A stretch of 19,310 nt of DNA from Thermodesulfobacteriales bacterium (GTDB lineage Bacteria; Desulfobacterota_D; UBA1144; Nemesobacterales; UBA2774). Below, piece by piece: positions 1 through 5,957 of the stretch (position 1 is its first letter; each line of letters opens with the position of its first letter). Where the stretch lies: NCBI GenBank assembly GCA_004525335.1, contig SPCL01000023.1, forward strand, positions 1-19,310. The letters run 5' to 3'. Position numbers and translations under genes: made by a program. Under the pieces are notes generated by a model. It made no database searches, had not been told where the DNA came from, and was given only the letters and a program-made list of their open reading frames with translations.

Positions 1-257
1 TCTGAAAGTGAAAACTGCTCTTTATCAATAAATATTTCTCCAGCAGAGTTGAGAGTTACAACAACTTTTCTTTCACGATCCAAAGATGGGATAGGCTGGG
101 AATCGGTTTTGGGCAGATCAACATCAACACCCTGATAAAGTATAGGTGTGGTAACCATAAATATTACGAGCAGTACGAGCATAACATCAACAAATGGAGT
201 TACATTGATCTCTGATAATACTGAGCGTCCTCCGCCATTATTTGTCTGCATACTCAT
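1..257 (-). CDS. tolR: TolR/ExbD family proton-channel subunit, partial (3' end beyond window)
   Basis: This is the inner-membrane partner of TolQ in the Tol-Pal (or ExbB-ExbD) energy-transducing complex, which couples the proton gradient to envelope work. Reading inward from 257 the first 85 residues are visible. A short cytoplasmic tail (MSMQTNNGGG) is followed by a single transmembrane helix, about 21-40, containing the family motif NVTPFVDVMLVLLVIF. D24 sits where the proton-carrying aspartate of TolR lies (known for the family). After the helix comes the periplasmic motif GVDVDLPK and the start of the periplasmic domain. The start is ATG at 257, with a second in-frame ATG two codons later. 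It begins 10 bp after the tolQ stop, so the two are surely co-transcribed. TolR rather than ExbD is inferred from the pairing and cannot be proven without tolA, tolB or pal. The C-terminus is missing. Confidence 0.9.
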   Translation of the reverse strand, partial: MSMQTNNGGGRSVLSEINVTPFVDVMLVLLVIFMVTTPILYQGVDVDLPKTDSQPIPSLDRERKVVVTLNSAGEIFIDKEQFSLS

Positions 258-267
258 TTCTTAGTCC

Positions 268-1032
268 CTAAACCTTTTTAACATACCTATCTATGATATT
301 TAAAAATTCTGAGGAGAAATTGTCCATGTCCACATCTATCTTCTTTACTCTGCTTAAGCAATAGTTATATCCAATCACCGCTGGTATAGCGGCGGCCAAG
401 CCAACTGCTGTAGCGATTAGCGCCTCTGCTATGCCTGGGGCAACGGCTTGAAGTGTGGGAACGCCCTGACTACCGGCGAGCCCTATGAATGAGCCCATGA
501 TACCCCAAACCGTTCCGAATAGACCAATGAAAGGAGCTGCACTACCTGTGGTTGCCAAAAAAGTAAGCGACCCCTCAAGCTTTGAAATTTCTGATGACAT
601 AGTCCGCTTTAGTGCTCTTTCTACTAGCTCTACAACACCAAGCTCCGTATCAATCAACTCTGGTGTGCCGCCCAGTTCCGGATTTTGAGAAGCGCTGCCG
701 GATCTGGACTTTCTAATCTTGAGTATTTCTGTATAACCTGCCCTAAAGACTTCTGCAATTGGGCCGCCCATATGTTTTGTCGAGGTATAGAGGTTGCCAA
801 AGTTGCCGCTAGCTCCGTATAGTTCTAAAAATTTCTCAGAGCTTTTGGTTGCCTTTTTCAATACAAAATATTTAGAGAAAATAATTGCCCAGGAAACAAC
901 AGACATAAACAAAAGAAGCAACAACACTGCTTTTACAACAGGACCGGCCTGCGTAACCAGCCCTAATATATTGATTTGTTCTGCTTCAGAACCTATTGGC
1001 GCCTGTAACACAAAATATATCCAGTTTGTCAT
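268..1032 (-). CDS. tolQ: TolQ/ExbB (MotA/TolQ/ExbB) proton-channel protein
   Basis: This inner-membrane channel subunit works with TolR to convert proton motive force into movement of a periplasmic effector (outer-membrane constriction for Tol-Pal). The 254 residues show the expected three helices. TM1 is at about 30-53 (KAVLLLLLFMSVVSWAIIF). A cytoplasmic domain follows, then TM2 at about 157-182 (ATTGSAAPFIGLFGTVWGIM, the family signature) and TM3 at about 199-222 (PGIAEALIATAVGLAAAIPA). The TM2 Thr/Gly pattern and the TM3 'EAL.ATAVGL.AAIPA' block are diagnostic. The cytoplasmic domain carries a Ser/Gly/Pro-rich stretch at about 108-128 (SRSGSASQNPELGGTPE) that looks like an inserted loop. 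The start is ATG at 1032, with a weak AGG about 9 nt upstream. TolR follows after 10 bp. Symbol tolQ rather than exbB is inferred from length and typical gene order. Confidence 0.93.
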   Translation of the reverse strand: MTNWIYFVLQAPIGSEAEQINILGLVTQAGPVVKAVLLLLLFMSVVSWAIIFSKYFVLKKATKSSEKFLELYGASGNFGNLYTSTKHMGGPIAEVFRAGYTEILKIRKSRSGSASQNPELGGTPELIDTELGVVELVERALKRTMSSEISKLEGSLTFLATTGSAAPFIGLFGTVWGIMGSFIGLAGSQGVPTLQAVAPGIAEALIATAVGLAAAIPAVIGYNYCLSRVKKIDVDMDNFSSEFLNIIDRYVKKV

Positions 1033-1120
1033 ATTTTTTAACCTGTTGATAAGTTAGATTTCGAACTTGAACAGACAATAATTTACCTGATTTTATGTAC
1101 ATATGAGCTACTTCTAAAGG

Positions 1121-1152
1121 TTGATCTAAAGTTTTCCATACATATAGATCAA
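1121..1152. repeat. Perfect 8-bp inverted repeat in the tolQ / 1270 gene divergent region
   Basis: TTGATCTA at 1121-1128 is repeated in inverse as TAGATCAA at 1145-1152, with 16 nt between the arms. It lies about 90 bp upstream of tolQ and about 120 bp upstream of the divergent small exported gene. It could be a pair of regulator half-sites or a hairpin in a tolQ leader. On the minus strand TTGATC can also be read as a -35-like element, 17 bp before TTAGAT (a poor -10). Function is not established. Confidence 0.35.
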
Positions 1153-1210
1153 AAGCAATAATATATTTGGCATAATAGCAATTAAACTATTAGATTTTCT
1201 ATATAAAATG

Positions 1211-1216
1211 TATAAT
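1211..1216 (+). promoter_or_regulatory. Candidate -10 box for the small exported protein
   Basis: A perfect TATAAT lies about 54 bp upstream of the preferred TTG start at 1270. No good -35 is visible at 16-18 bp upstream (the nearest is TTAGAT at 1190-1195, spacer 15), so this is a candidate only. Confidence 0.35.
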
Positions 1217-1257
1217 AGTGGCTTAATCACGGCAAAAGAAGATTGTTTTATGAATAT

Positions 1258-1263
1258 AGGAGG
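1258..1263 (+). promoter_or_regulatory. Shine-Dalgarno site that decides the start at 1270
   Basis: A full AGGAGG ends 6 nt before TTG at 1270. The other possible in-frame TTG codons fit worse: 1243 lies upstream of the site and 1264 abuts it. This is why the 1270 start was chosen. Confidence 0.75.
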
Positions 1264-1269
1264 TTGATT

Positions 1270-1713
1270 TTGAATAAAATTATCCAGTTAACTTTGTTGC
1301 TAAGCATATTATTCTTAGGCGTTGCTACTGCTAACTCTCAGGAAGACAGATATAGATTGGTCATAGAGGAAAGTTTTTATGTAGTAAAGCCTGAGAATAG
1401 TGAGAAATTTCTAGAGGTGTATAGAGAAAAGTTAATGCCTTTTTGGAGCGAGATGCAAGACAGGGGAATTATAGTTGGTGAATATAAGCTCTATTCACAG
1501 AGACTTCACACACTTGACCCCCATTGGAGCTATAAGACTGTAGTTGCATTTAAGAACTATGCCGCAGTAGATAAGTGGCTTGAGTTAAGGGACGAGGTAT
1601 ATGACTCACTATTTCCGGGAGAAGGCGGATACAAAGCCCCGAGAAAGGAAATTGATGCAATAACCGAGTCTCACTGGGACGAATTTATTAGGGAAATTCC
1701 TTTACAGAAATAA
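1270..1713 (+). CDS. Small exported NIPSNAP-like (dimeric alpha/beta barrel) protein
   Basis: The function is not known. With TTG at 1270 as start, preceded by a perfect AGGAGG at optimal spacing, the product is 147 residues. It begins MNKIIQLTLLLSILFLGVATANS, a classical Sec signal peptide likely cut near ATANS|QED. The longer reading from TTG at 1243 would add nine residues (MFYEYRRLI) and has no ribosome site. The mature part (RLVIEESFYVVKPENSEKFLEVY, then YKTVVAFKNYAAVDKWLELRDEV) has the beta-alpha-beta rhythm and the 'valkpg...f...' style opening seen in NIPSNAP or antibiotic-monooxygenase-like ferredoxin folds. That fold assignment is inference from pattern, not a confident match. An Asp/Glu- and aromatic-rich tail follows (SHWDEFIREIP). 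It stands alone on the plus strand and ends 7 bp before the convergent ruvB stop. Confidence 0.75.
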   Translation: MNKIIQLTLLLSILFLGVATANSQEDRYRLVIEESFYVVKPENSEKFLEVYREKLMPFWSEMQDRGIIVGEYKLYSQRLHTLDPHWSYKTVVAFKNYAAVDKWLELRDEVYDSLFPGEGGYKAPRKEIDAITESHWDEFIREIPLQK

Positions 1714-1718
1714 CATCT

Positions 1719-1743
1719 GGCTATGAATTGAACAGCCCTTTTT
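1719..1743 (+). terminator. Weak candidate terminator for the 1270-1713 gene, inside the ruvB 3' end
   Basis: GGCT at 1719-1722 can pair with AGCC at 1734-1737, followed by CTTTTT. The stem is only 4 bp with an 11-nt loop, so it is marginal. It is the only hairpin with a T-run that I could find for this gene, and it overlaps the last codons of ruvB on the other strand. Confidence 0.25.
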
Positions 1744-2743
1744 GCATTTGTGGCGGGTCTATATTTAAGTGATCATAAGCAAGAGGGGTTGCAGCCCTTC
1801 CTCTAGGGGTTTTTACAAGAAGGCCCTGTCTTACCAAAAATGGCTCATAGACTTCTTCGATCGTATCTTTTTCTTCGCTCACTGCAGCGGCCAACGTATC
1901 GATCCCCACCGGGCCGCCGTTAAATTTGTGGATTATAGCTTCAAGTATAGCCCGGTCTAATCCATCAAGACCCAACGAGTCAACCTCAAGCATCTCAAGC
2001 GCTGATCCCGCTACATCTAAATCAATTACACCGTCTGCTTTTACTTCCGCATAGTCCCTGACCCTTTTTAAAATCCTATTGGCAATCCTGGGAGTTCCTC
2101 TTGCGCGTCCTGATAGCTCAGACGCTCCTTCTTTAGTTAATTTCACTCCGAGTATTTTGGCTGACCGGTTTAATATTCCTTTAATCTCTTCAGACGTGTA
2201 GAAATCCAATCTTAGGTCTACTCCGAACCTGGAGCGCAGTGGTGAGGTTAATAGGCCGGTTCTTGTTGTAGCGCCAATCAGTGTGAAGTGATTTAGGCCC
2301 ACTTTCATTGATTTTGCGGTAGGTCCTTCGCCAATCATGATATCTATTTTATAATCTTCCATTGCCGAGTATAGGTACTCCTCAACAATGCGGTTCAAAC
2401 GGTGTATCTCGTCAATGAATAAAACATCTCTTTCGTTTAAATTGGTAAGTATGGATGCCAGGTCTCCTACGCGTTCTATAACCGGCCCCGAAGTTGAGTA
2501 AATTCTAACCCCGAGCTCATTTGCAACAATATGCGCTAGCGTTGTCTTTCCTAACCCGGGGGGGCCGTAAAGAAGGACGTGATCAAGCGCCTCTTTTCTT
2601 CTCTTAGTAGCTTCAATAAAAATACTGACCTTATCTTTTACCTTGGTTTGACCTAGGTATTCAGATAGACGCCCAGGTCTGAGGTTGACATCAAAAAGCG
2701 TATCTTCTTCCTGATTTGTGCCTGTTACTATTCTTTCTTCCAT
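1721..2743 (-). CDS. ruvB: Holliday junction branch-migration ATPase RuvB
   Basis: RuvB is the hexameric AAA+ motor that RuvA loads on Holliday junctions to drive branch migration during recombination and repair in the cytoplasm. The 340-residue length is typical. Motifs seen are the N-terminal 'LRPGRLSEYLGQ' block, Walker A GPPGLGKTT at 60-68, Walker B LFIDEIH at 108-114, sensor I GATT at 157-160 and the arginine-finger region SPLRSRFG at about 167-174. The C-terminal winged-helix DNA-binding domain follows, with GPVGIDTLAAAVSEEKDTIE and RQGLLVKTPRGRAAT from about 277 to 320. The start is ATG at 2743, 21 bp after the ruvA stop, with only a weak AGG ahead, so coupling to ruvA is likely. It is the last gene of yebC-ruvC-ruvA-ruvB. 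No terminator is visible before the convergent neighbour, which begins 7 bp away. Confidence 0.98.
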   Translation of the reverse strand: MEERIVTGTNQEEDTLFDVNLRPGRLSEYLGQTKVKDKVSIFIEATKRRKEALDHVLLYGPPGLGKTTLAHIVANELGVRIYSTSGPVIERVGDLASILTNLNERDVLFIDEIHRLNRIVEEYLYSAMEDYKIDIMIGEGPTAKSMKVGLNHFTLIGATTRTGLLTSPLRSRFGVDLRLDFYTSEEIKGILNRSAKILGVKLTKEGASELSGRARGTPRIANRILKRVRDYAEVKADGVIDLDVAGSALEMLEVDSLGLDGLDRAILEAIIHKFNGGPVGIDTLAAAVSEEKDTIEEVYEPFLVRQGLLVKTPRGRAATPLAYDHLNIDPPQMQKGLFNS

Positions 2744-2764
2744 AAATATGCCTAGAGAAGGTAT

Positions 2765-3352
2765 CTACCCCTTTCTCATAATTTTAAGAGACTCTCTTAA
2801 CGCAACTTCGAGATTCTTTTCATTACTCGTAATGTAGTCAAGCTCAGATATTCGCTCATCGATCTCAGGTCTTTTATAACCTAAGTTCATCAAAGCTGAT
2901 ATCACATCCCCTACAATACCTGAGTTGGTTAGAATTTCCGATGAGGGTTGGAATGATTGGACTTTGTCTTTTAACTCTGTTGTCAGTCTTGAGGCCATTT
3001 TTGGGCCTATCCCTGCTATCTTTCTCTTAGCCAAATCGCCAGAGGTAATTGCGGTGGCAAACTCTGAGGGTGAAATGTTTGAGAGAATATTTGTTGCGAC
3101 CTTAGGCCCTACTCCTGTGACTCCAATTAATATTGTAAAAATCTCTTTCTCATCTTGAGTCAAAAAACCAAATAGCTCAATCCCGCTGTCCTTCATGTGA
3201 GTATATATTTCGAGTATGACTTCCGTGCTGCTTTCGGGAAGTCGGTAATAGGTAGATAGTGGAACAGTAACGCCATAGCCTACCCCATTTACGTCAACCA
3301 CCACTTTACCTAATGATTTATGAACAATGCTGCCTCTAAGAAGGGAGATCAT
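2765..3352 (-). CDS. ruvA: Holliday junction DNA-binding protein RuvA
   Basis: RuvA binds the four-way junction as a tetramer and targets RuvB to it. The 195 residues show the three expected parts. An OB-fold domain occupies about 1-64 (MISLLRGSIV, then VDVNGVGYGV at 20-29). Two helix-hairpin-helix motifs follow in domain II, VTGVGPKVA at 78-86 and IAGIGPKMA at 112-120. After a linker, a small C-terminal RuvB-contacting domain covers about 145-195 (VISALMNLGYKRPEIDE). The start is ATG at 3352. This lies inside the end of ruvC, giving a 17-bp overlap, so translation is probably coupled. ruvB follows after 21 bp. The order ruvC-ruvA-ruvB behind yebC is common across bacteria. Confidence 0.97.
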   Translation of the reverse strand: MISLLRGSIVHKSLGKVVVDVNGVGYGVTVPLSTYYRLPESSTEVILEIYTHMKDSGIELFGFLTQDEKEIFTILIGVTGVGPKVATNILSNISPSEFATAITSGDLAKRKIAGIGPKMASRLTTELKDKVQSFQPSSEILTNSGIVGDVISALMNLGYKRPEIDERISELDYITSNEKNLEVALRESLKIMRKG

Positions 3353-3881
3353 CTATTGTAAATCGCCTCCTTTTTCTTCGGGTTTGAACAAACTCTTTGC
3401 CCAATTTTGTCTCGATTTGTGAAATGCTTATATGACAAAAAGCTATAGCAACTGCGTCTGATGCATCCTCTTTTTCCCACTGGGTAACCCCCAACAACCT
3501 TGAAAGCATATTTTGTACTTCCGCTTTATTAGCCCTTCCTCTCCCGGTAAGGGCAAGTTTCACCTTGGTAGGAGCGTACTCATGAACGGATATTCCCGAG
3601 TTAGAACCTGCGAGGATCACCACTCCTCTAGCTTGACCTAATTTTAAGGCGCTACTTGCGTTTTTAGCAAAGAAGATATCTTCAATAGACATTACTTCAG
3701 GAGAGTAGCGGTCTATTACTTTTAGAATACCGTCATATATAACTTTTAATCTTTCATTAAGGGGCAAGGTGGATTTGGGAACAATACACCCGCTTGCTAG
3801 ATGAATAATTTCACCGTTTTGGGCCTCAAGAACCCCGTATCCGCAAACCCTTGAACCGGGGTCTATGCCAATTACTCTCAT
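3336..3881 (-). CDS. ruvC: Crossover junction endodeoxyribonuclease RuvC
   Basis: RuvC is the RNase H-fold resolvase that makes symmetric cuts in Holliday junctions, working with RuvAB. All four metal-binding acidic residues are in place: D7 in IGIDPGSRVCGYG, E67 in MSIEDIFFAKN, and D139 and D142 in WEKEDASDAVAIA. The 'GxARG' block (GQARGVVIL) and TGRGRANKAEVQ are also typical. At 181 residues it is slightly longer than most, because of a basic C-terminal tail (TRRKRRRFTIDDLPS) encoded where the gene overlaps the ruvA start. That tail may add non-specific DNA affinity (inference). The start is ATG at 3881, immediately after the yebC stop (1 bp between), so translational coupling is expected. 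Confidence 0.97.
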   Translation of the reverse strand: MRVIGIDPGSRVCGYGVLEAQNGEIIHLASGCIVPKSTLPLNERLKVIYDGILKVIDRYSPEVMSIEDIFFAKNASSALKLGQARGVVILAGSNSGISVHEYAPTKVKLALTGRGRANKAEVQNMLSRLLGVTQWEKEDASDAVAIAFCHISISQIETKLGKEFVQTRRKRRRFTIDDLPS

Positions 3882-3882
3882 A

Positions 3883-4629
3883 TTATGCCATGCTTTCTAT
3901 AAGCTCGTCCGGAACATCAAAATTTGAATAAACGTTCTGGACATCGTCACTATCTTCAAGGGCTTCCATGAGATGAAGCATGCGCTCAGCTTCCCTTCCG
4001 TCGATCTTGATGCTGCTTTCAGGAATCATAGTAACAGTTGCTGACTCATAACTTAAACTTGCTCCCTCAATTGCACTTTTCACCTCTTCAAATGCTTCAG
4101 GAGGTGTGACTACTACAAGTTCGTTATCCTCTGTAACTACATCATCAGCACCTGCTTCAAGAGCAATCTCAAAGATCTTATCTTCGTCAACTTTTTCCTT
4201 CTCAAAACCAATTCGACCTTTCATATGAAACATCCAGGCGACACAACCATTCTCACCCAGACTGCCTCCGTGTTTAGTAAAGATTTTTCTTACATCGGCT
4301 ACCGTGCGGTTTTTGTTATCGGTAAGCGCTTGAACCAGCACAGCGCTGCCGCCAGGACCATAACCTTCGTACATAAGCTCATGAAAGTCATCCCCTCCGA
4401 CTTCCTGTGTACCACGTTTTACAGCCCTATCAATTGTATCATTAGGCATATTGCAATTCTTTGCAGTAGTAACTGCCGTCCTTAGTCTCGGGTTAGACTC
4501 AATATCCCCTCCACCGTGTTTGGCAGCAACTGTAAGTTCGCGGATAAGCTTTGTAAAGACTTTACCTCGCTTAGCATCAACAGCCGCTTTTTTATGTTTT
4601 ATATTTGCCCATTTAGAATGTCCTGACAT
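3883..4629 (-). CDS. yebC: YebC/PmpR family protein (TACO1-like DNA-binding regulator or translation factor)
   Basis: This is a 248-residue member of the universal YebC family. The family signature MSGHSKWANIKHKKAAVDAK is at the N-terminus, followed by GKVFTKLIRELTVAAKHGGGD, NMPNDTIDRAVKRG and EGYGPGGSAVLVQALTDN, then an acidic second half (EALEDSDDVQNVYSNFD near the end). Some members are described as transcriptional repressors. Others, including mitochondrial TACO1, assist translation of difficult (for example polyproline) stretches, so the molecular role here is open. The start is ATG at 4629 with a good GAGAGGTG site about 8 nt upstream. As first gene of the yebC-ruvCAB operon it follows a candidate promoter at about 4690-4716. 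I saw no LexA-type palindrome in front of the operon. Confidence 0.96.
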   Translation of the reverse strand: MSGHSKWANIKHKKAAVDAKRGKVFTKLIRELTVAAKHGGGDIESNPRLRTAVTTAKNCNMPNDTIDRAVKRGTQEVGGDDFHELMYEGYGPGGSAVLVQALTDNKNRTVADVRKIFTKHGGSLGENGCVAWMFHMKGRIGFEKEKVDEDKIFEIALEAGADDVVTEDNELVVVTPPEAFEEVKSAIEGASLSYESATVTMIPESSIKIDGREAERMLHLMEALEDSDDVQNVYSNFDVPDELIESMA

Positions 4630-4689
4630 AGTTCTTTCACCTCTCTTAAAAATGTCCTATTTAAGATACAAATCTTATTATAATAGAAT

Positions 4690-4716
4690 TTTATAACATC
4701 GGTTAAAAATTAGCAA
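4690..4716 (-). promoter_or_regulatory. Candidate promoter for yebC-ruvCAB
   Basis: On the minus strand an extended -10, TGTTATAAA (4698 to 4690), is preceded by TTGCTA (4716 to 4711). The spacer is short, 15 bp, which an extended -10 could tolerate. An alternative is TATAAT at 4682-4677 with TTAACC 18 bp upstream. Either would give a leader of about 40-55 nt before the yebC ATG. Confidence 0.45.
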
Positions 4717-4728
4717 GATTTTCATGCT
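4705..4728 (-). terminator. Weak candidate terminator after the 4734-5690 gene
   Basis: On the minus strand AGCA (4728-4725) pairs with TGCT (4715-4712). Two more pairs (GA with TC) lie beyond one mismatch, with an AAA loop, and AATTTTT follows. The stem is short, so this is tentative. It overlaps the -35 area of the yebC promoter candidate. Confidence 0.35.
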
Positions 4729-4733
4729 CTGTC

Positions 4734-5690
4734 TTAATTCAGTCTTCTGACAGTAACTGCAATAGGTTGAGGTCCTTCTATCTTGGTCGTAATAGTTGAA
4801 ACTTGCTCCCCTTTATTTATTTCTCCAACTGTTAGTGTTTTTGTTGACGGATTAATTATCTGCCCTGATAGTGAAGTGAAGTTGAATTTTATCTCCGAAT
4901 CATCGGGAAGTCCGAACACTTCAGCCGTAATTGGAGCAGCGACTCCTGTATCGGTCTCAGAGACTAGAATATTGTATCCCCAGGTAGGTATATCTGAATT
5001 AATAAAAGTTCCGTCGGATTTTCTTAAACTGATACGGATCAAACCTTCGCTATTAACAACCGAAGAAGGCAAGTTCTCAAACTTAACAGCGGCTTGATTA
5101 CTTTTAAGAGCTATGATGTCTCCATTGATAAAAGTGTTATTCACCGTGTCTAGTATTCCGATTTCAAACTTGCTCGGCTCTAAAACGTTCAGCGCCGGGA
5201 AAGTAAAGGTTGCGCGTAGAGCTCCAAACTCTATAAAAAGATCGCTTATTGATTTAAGAGTTCCACTCCCTGAGATAGAAGAACTATTTTGAGGTAAAGT
5301 GATTTTTATAATTCCCTCTTTCCCGGATATAATTAAACCAAAGGCTTCGGATAACGAGGGGGGGATAATTAATTTTTTCCAGTTATCCGTTAGTGTCCTC
5401 GTCTCGATTTCAACTTTCTCCCCCAAAAGCTCATTTCGGTTCAATAATCTGACTGAATTTATTTTCCCGGTGTATTTGGGATTAATAAATATTTCTCCTG
5501 ATAAGGAAGTTAATTCTAATTCGTAAAGCGGCGGCGCTGAAGCCATAGCTAATTTACTCCCGTCTAAACCGTTTTTATTTAGGTTGATAACATTAGATCC
5601 TTTTTCACTTGCAATGGATTGGGCTGAAATCAAACTGCAAATAACAATCAGACTACTCATTACGGTGAATAATAATTTTGTAGCTTTCAT
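4734..5690 (-). CDS. Unrecognised exported protein with internal beta-type repeats
   Basis: I do not recognise a family. The 318 residues begin with a clear Sec signal peptide: MKATK, then a hydrophobic core at about 6-22, and small residues AQSIAS at 23-28. The rest is rich in beta-forming residues, Ser, Thr, Asn and Gly, with no cysteine after the signal peptide. Internal similarity is visible. TSLSGEIFINP at 61-71 recurs as TSLSGQIINPS at 272-282, and GKEGIIKITL at 123-132 recurs as NSEGLIRISL at 213-222, the latter followed by KSDGTFINSDI. This suggests two or three repeated beta-sandwich-like modules (about 55-132, 151-230 and 254-314). The start is ATG at 5690, 4 nt after AGGAGA. It is transcribed alone from the strong promoter at 5717-5745. 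A surface or periplasmic structural or binding role is a guess. Confidence 0.85.
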   Translation of the reverse strand: MKATKLLFTVMSSLIVICSLISAQSIASEKGSNVINLNKNGLDGSKLAMASAPPLYELELTSLSGEIFINPKYTGKINSVRLLNRNELLGEKVEIETRTLTDNWKKLIIPPSLSEAFGLIISGKEGIIKITLPQNSSSISGSGTLKSISDLFIEFGALRATFTFPALNVLEPSKFEIGILDTVNNTFINGDIIALKSNQAAVKFENLPSSVVNSEGLIRISLRKSDGTFINSDIPTWGYNILVSETDTGVAAPITAEVFGLPDDSEIKFNFTSLSGQIINPSTKTLTVGEINKGEQVSTITTKIEGPQPIAVTVRRLN

Positions 5691-5716
5691 AATATCTCCT
5701 TTATATACTTTGAATA

Positions 5717-5745
5717 ATTATCCTACAATGTATAATACTTTCCAA
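5717..5745 (-). promoter_or_regulatory. Sigma70-type promoter of the exported repeat protein
   Basis: On the minus strand TTGGAA (5745-5740), exactly 17 bp and GATAAT (5722-5717) form a near-consensus promoter. The predicted start of transcription is near 5710, leaving a leader of about 20 nt that contains the AGGAGA ribosome site. Confidence 0.7.
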
Positions 5746-5810
5746 CGATCCAAATAGGTGGAAATCATTATATCATAAAGAGGCATCAATTTTCCCTGGA
5801 AAAAACTTAC

Positions 5811-5840
5811 TTGACAAAATAGTTCTTTGAGATACATAAT
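5811..5840 (+). promoter_or_regulatory. Sigma70-type promoter of rho
   Basis: A perfect TTGACA (5811-5816) and CATAAT (5835-5840) are separated by 18 bp. Transcription should start near 5847, giving an unusually long untranslated leader of about 110 nt before the rho ATG. A 6+6 palindrome, TTTTCC-CT-GGAAAA at 5790-5803, sits 7 bp upstream of the -35 and could be an operator. Confidence 0.75.
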
Positions 5841-5957
5841 ATTACTGTCTATTAACTTTCATAGTAACTCAAAAACGAACTGATACTCATTTCCAAAATT
5901 TCGTAATTTGATTTTGAAACAAAATCCTAAATACATGGTTCAAGGAATTTAACACTT

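Noticed and set aside
794..1057. Plus-strand reading frame opposite tolQ, and similar long frames opposite rho, nadA, glnD and ggt
   Set aside because: These are antisense shadows of well-supported genes, without ribosome sites or recognisable protein character.
1250..1267. Five-codon frame M-N-I-G-G as a leader peptide
   Set aside because: It has no ribosome site of its own and is short enough to be chance; noted only as a possible influence on the 1270 start.
4734..4747. CTGTCTTAATTCAG in front of yebC-ruvCAB as a LexA (SOS) box
   Set aside because: The spacing between CTG and CAG is 8 rather than 10, the halves do not match CTGT/ACAG, and it lies within the last codons of the upstream gene.
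5731..5736. Plus-strand TATAAT as a second rho promoter
   Set aside because: It lies in the spacer of the stronger minus-strand promoter, has no -35 at acceptable distance, and the TTGACA/CATAAT pair at 5811-5840 is a far better rho promoter.
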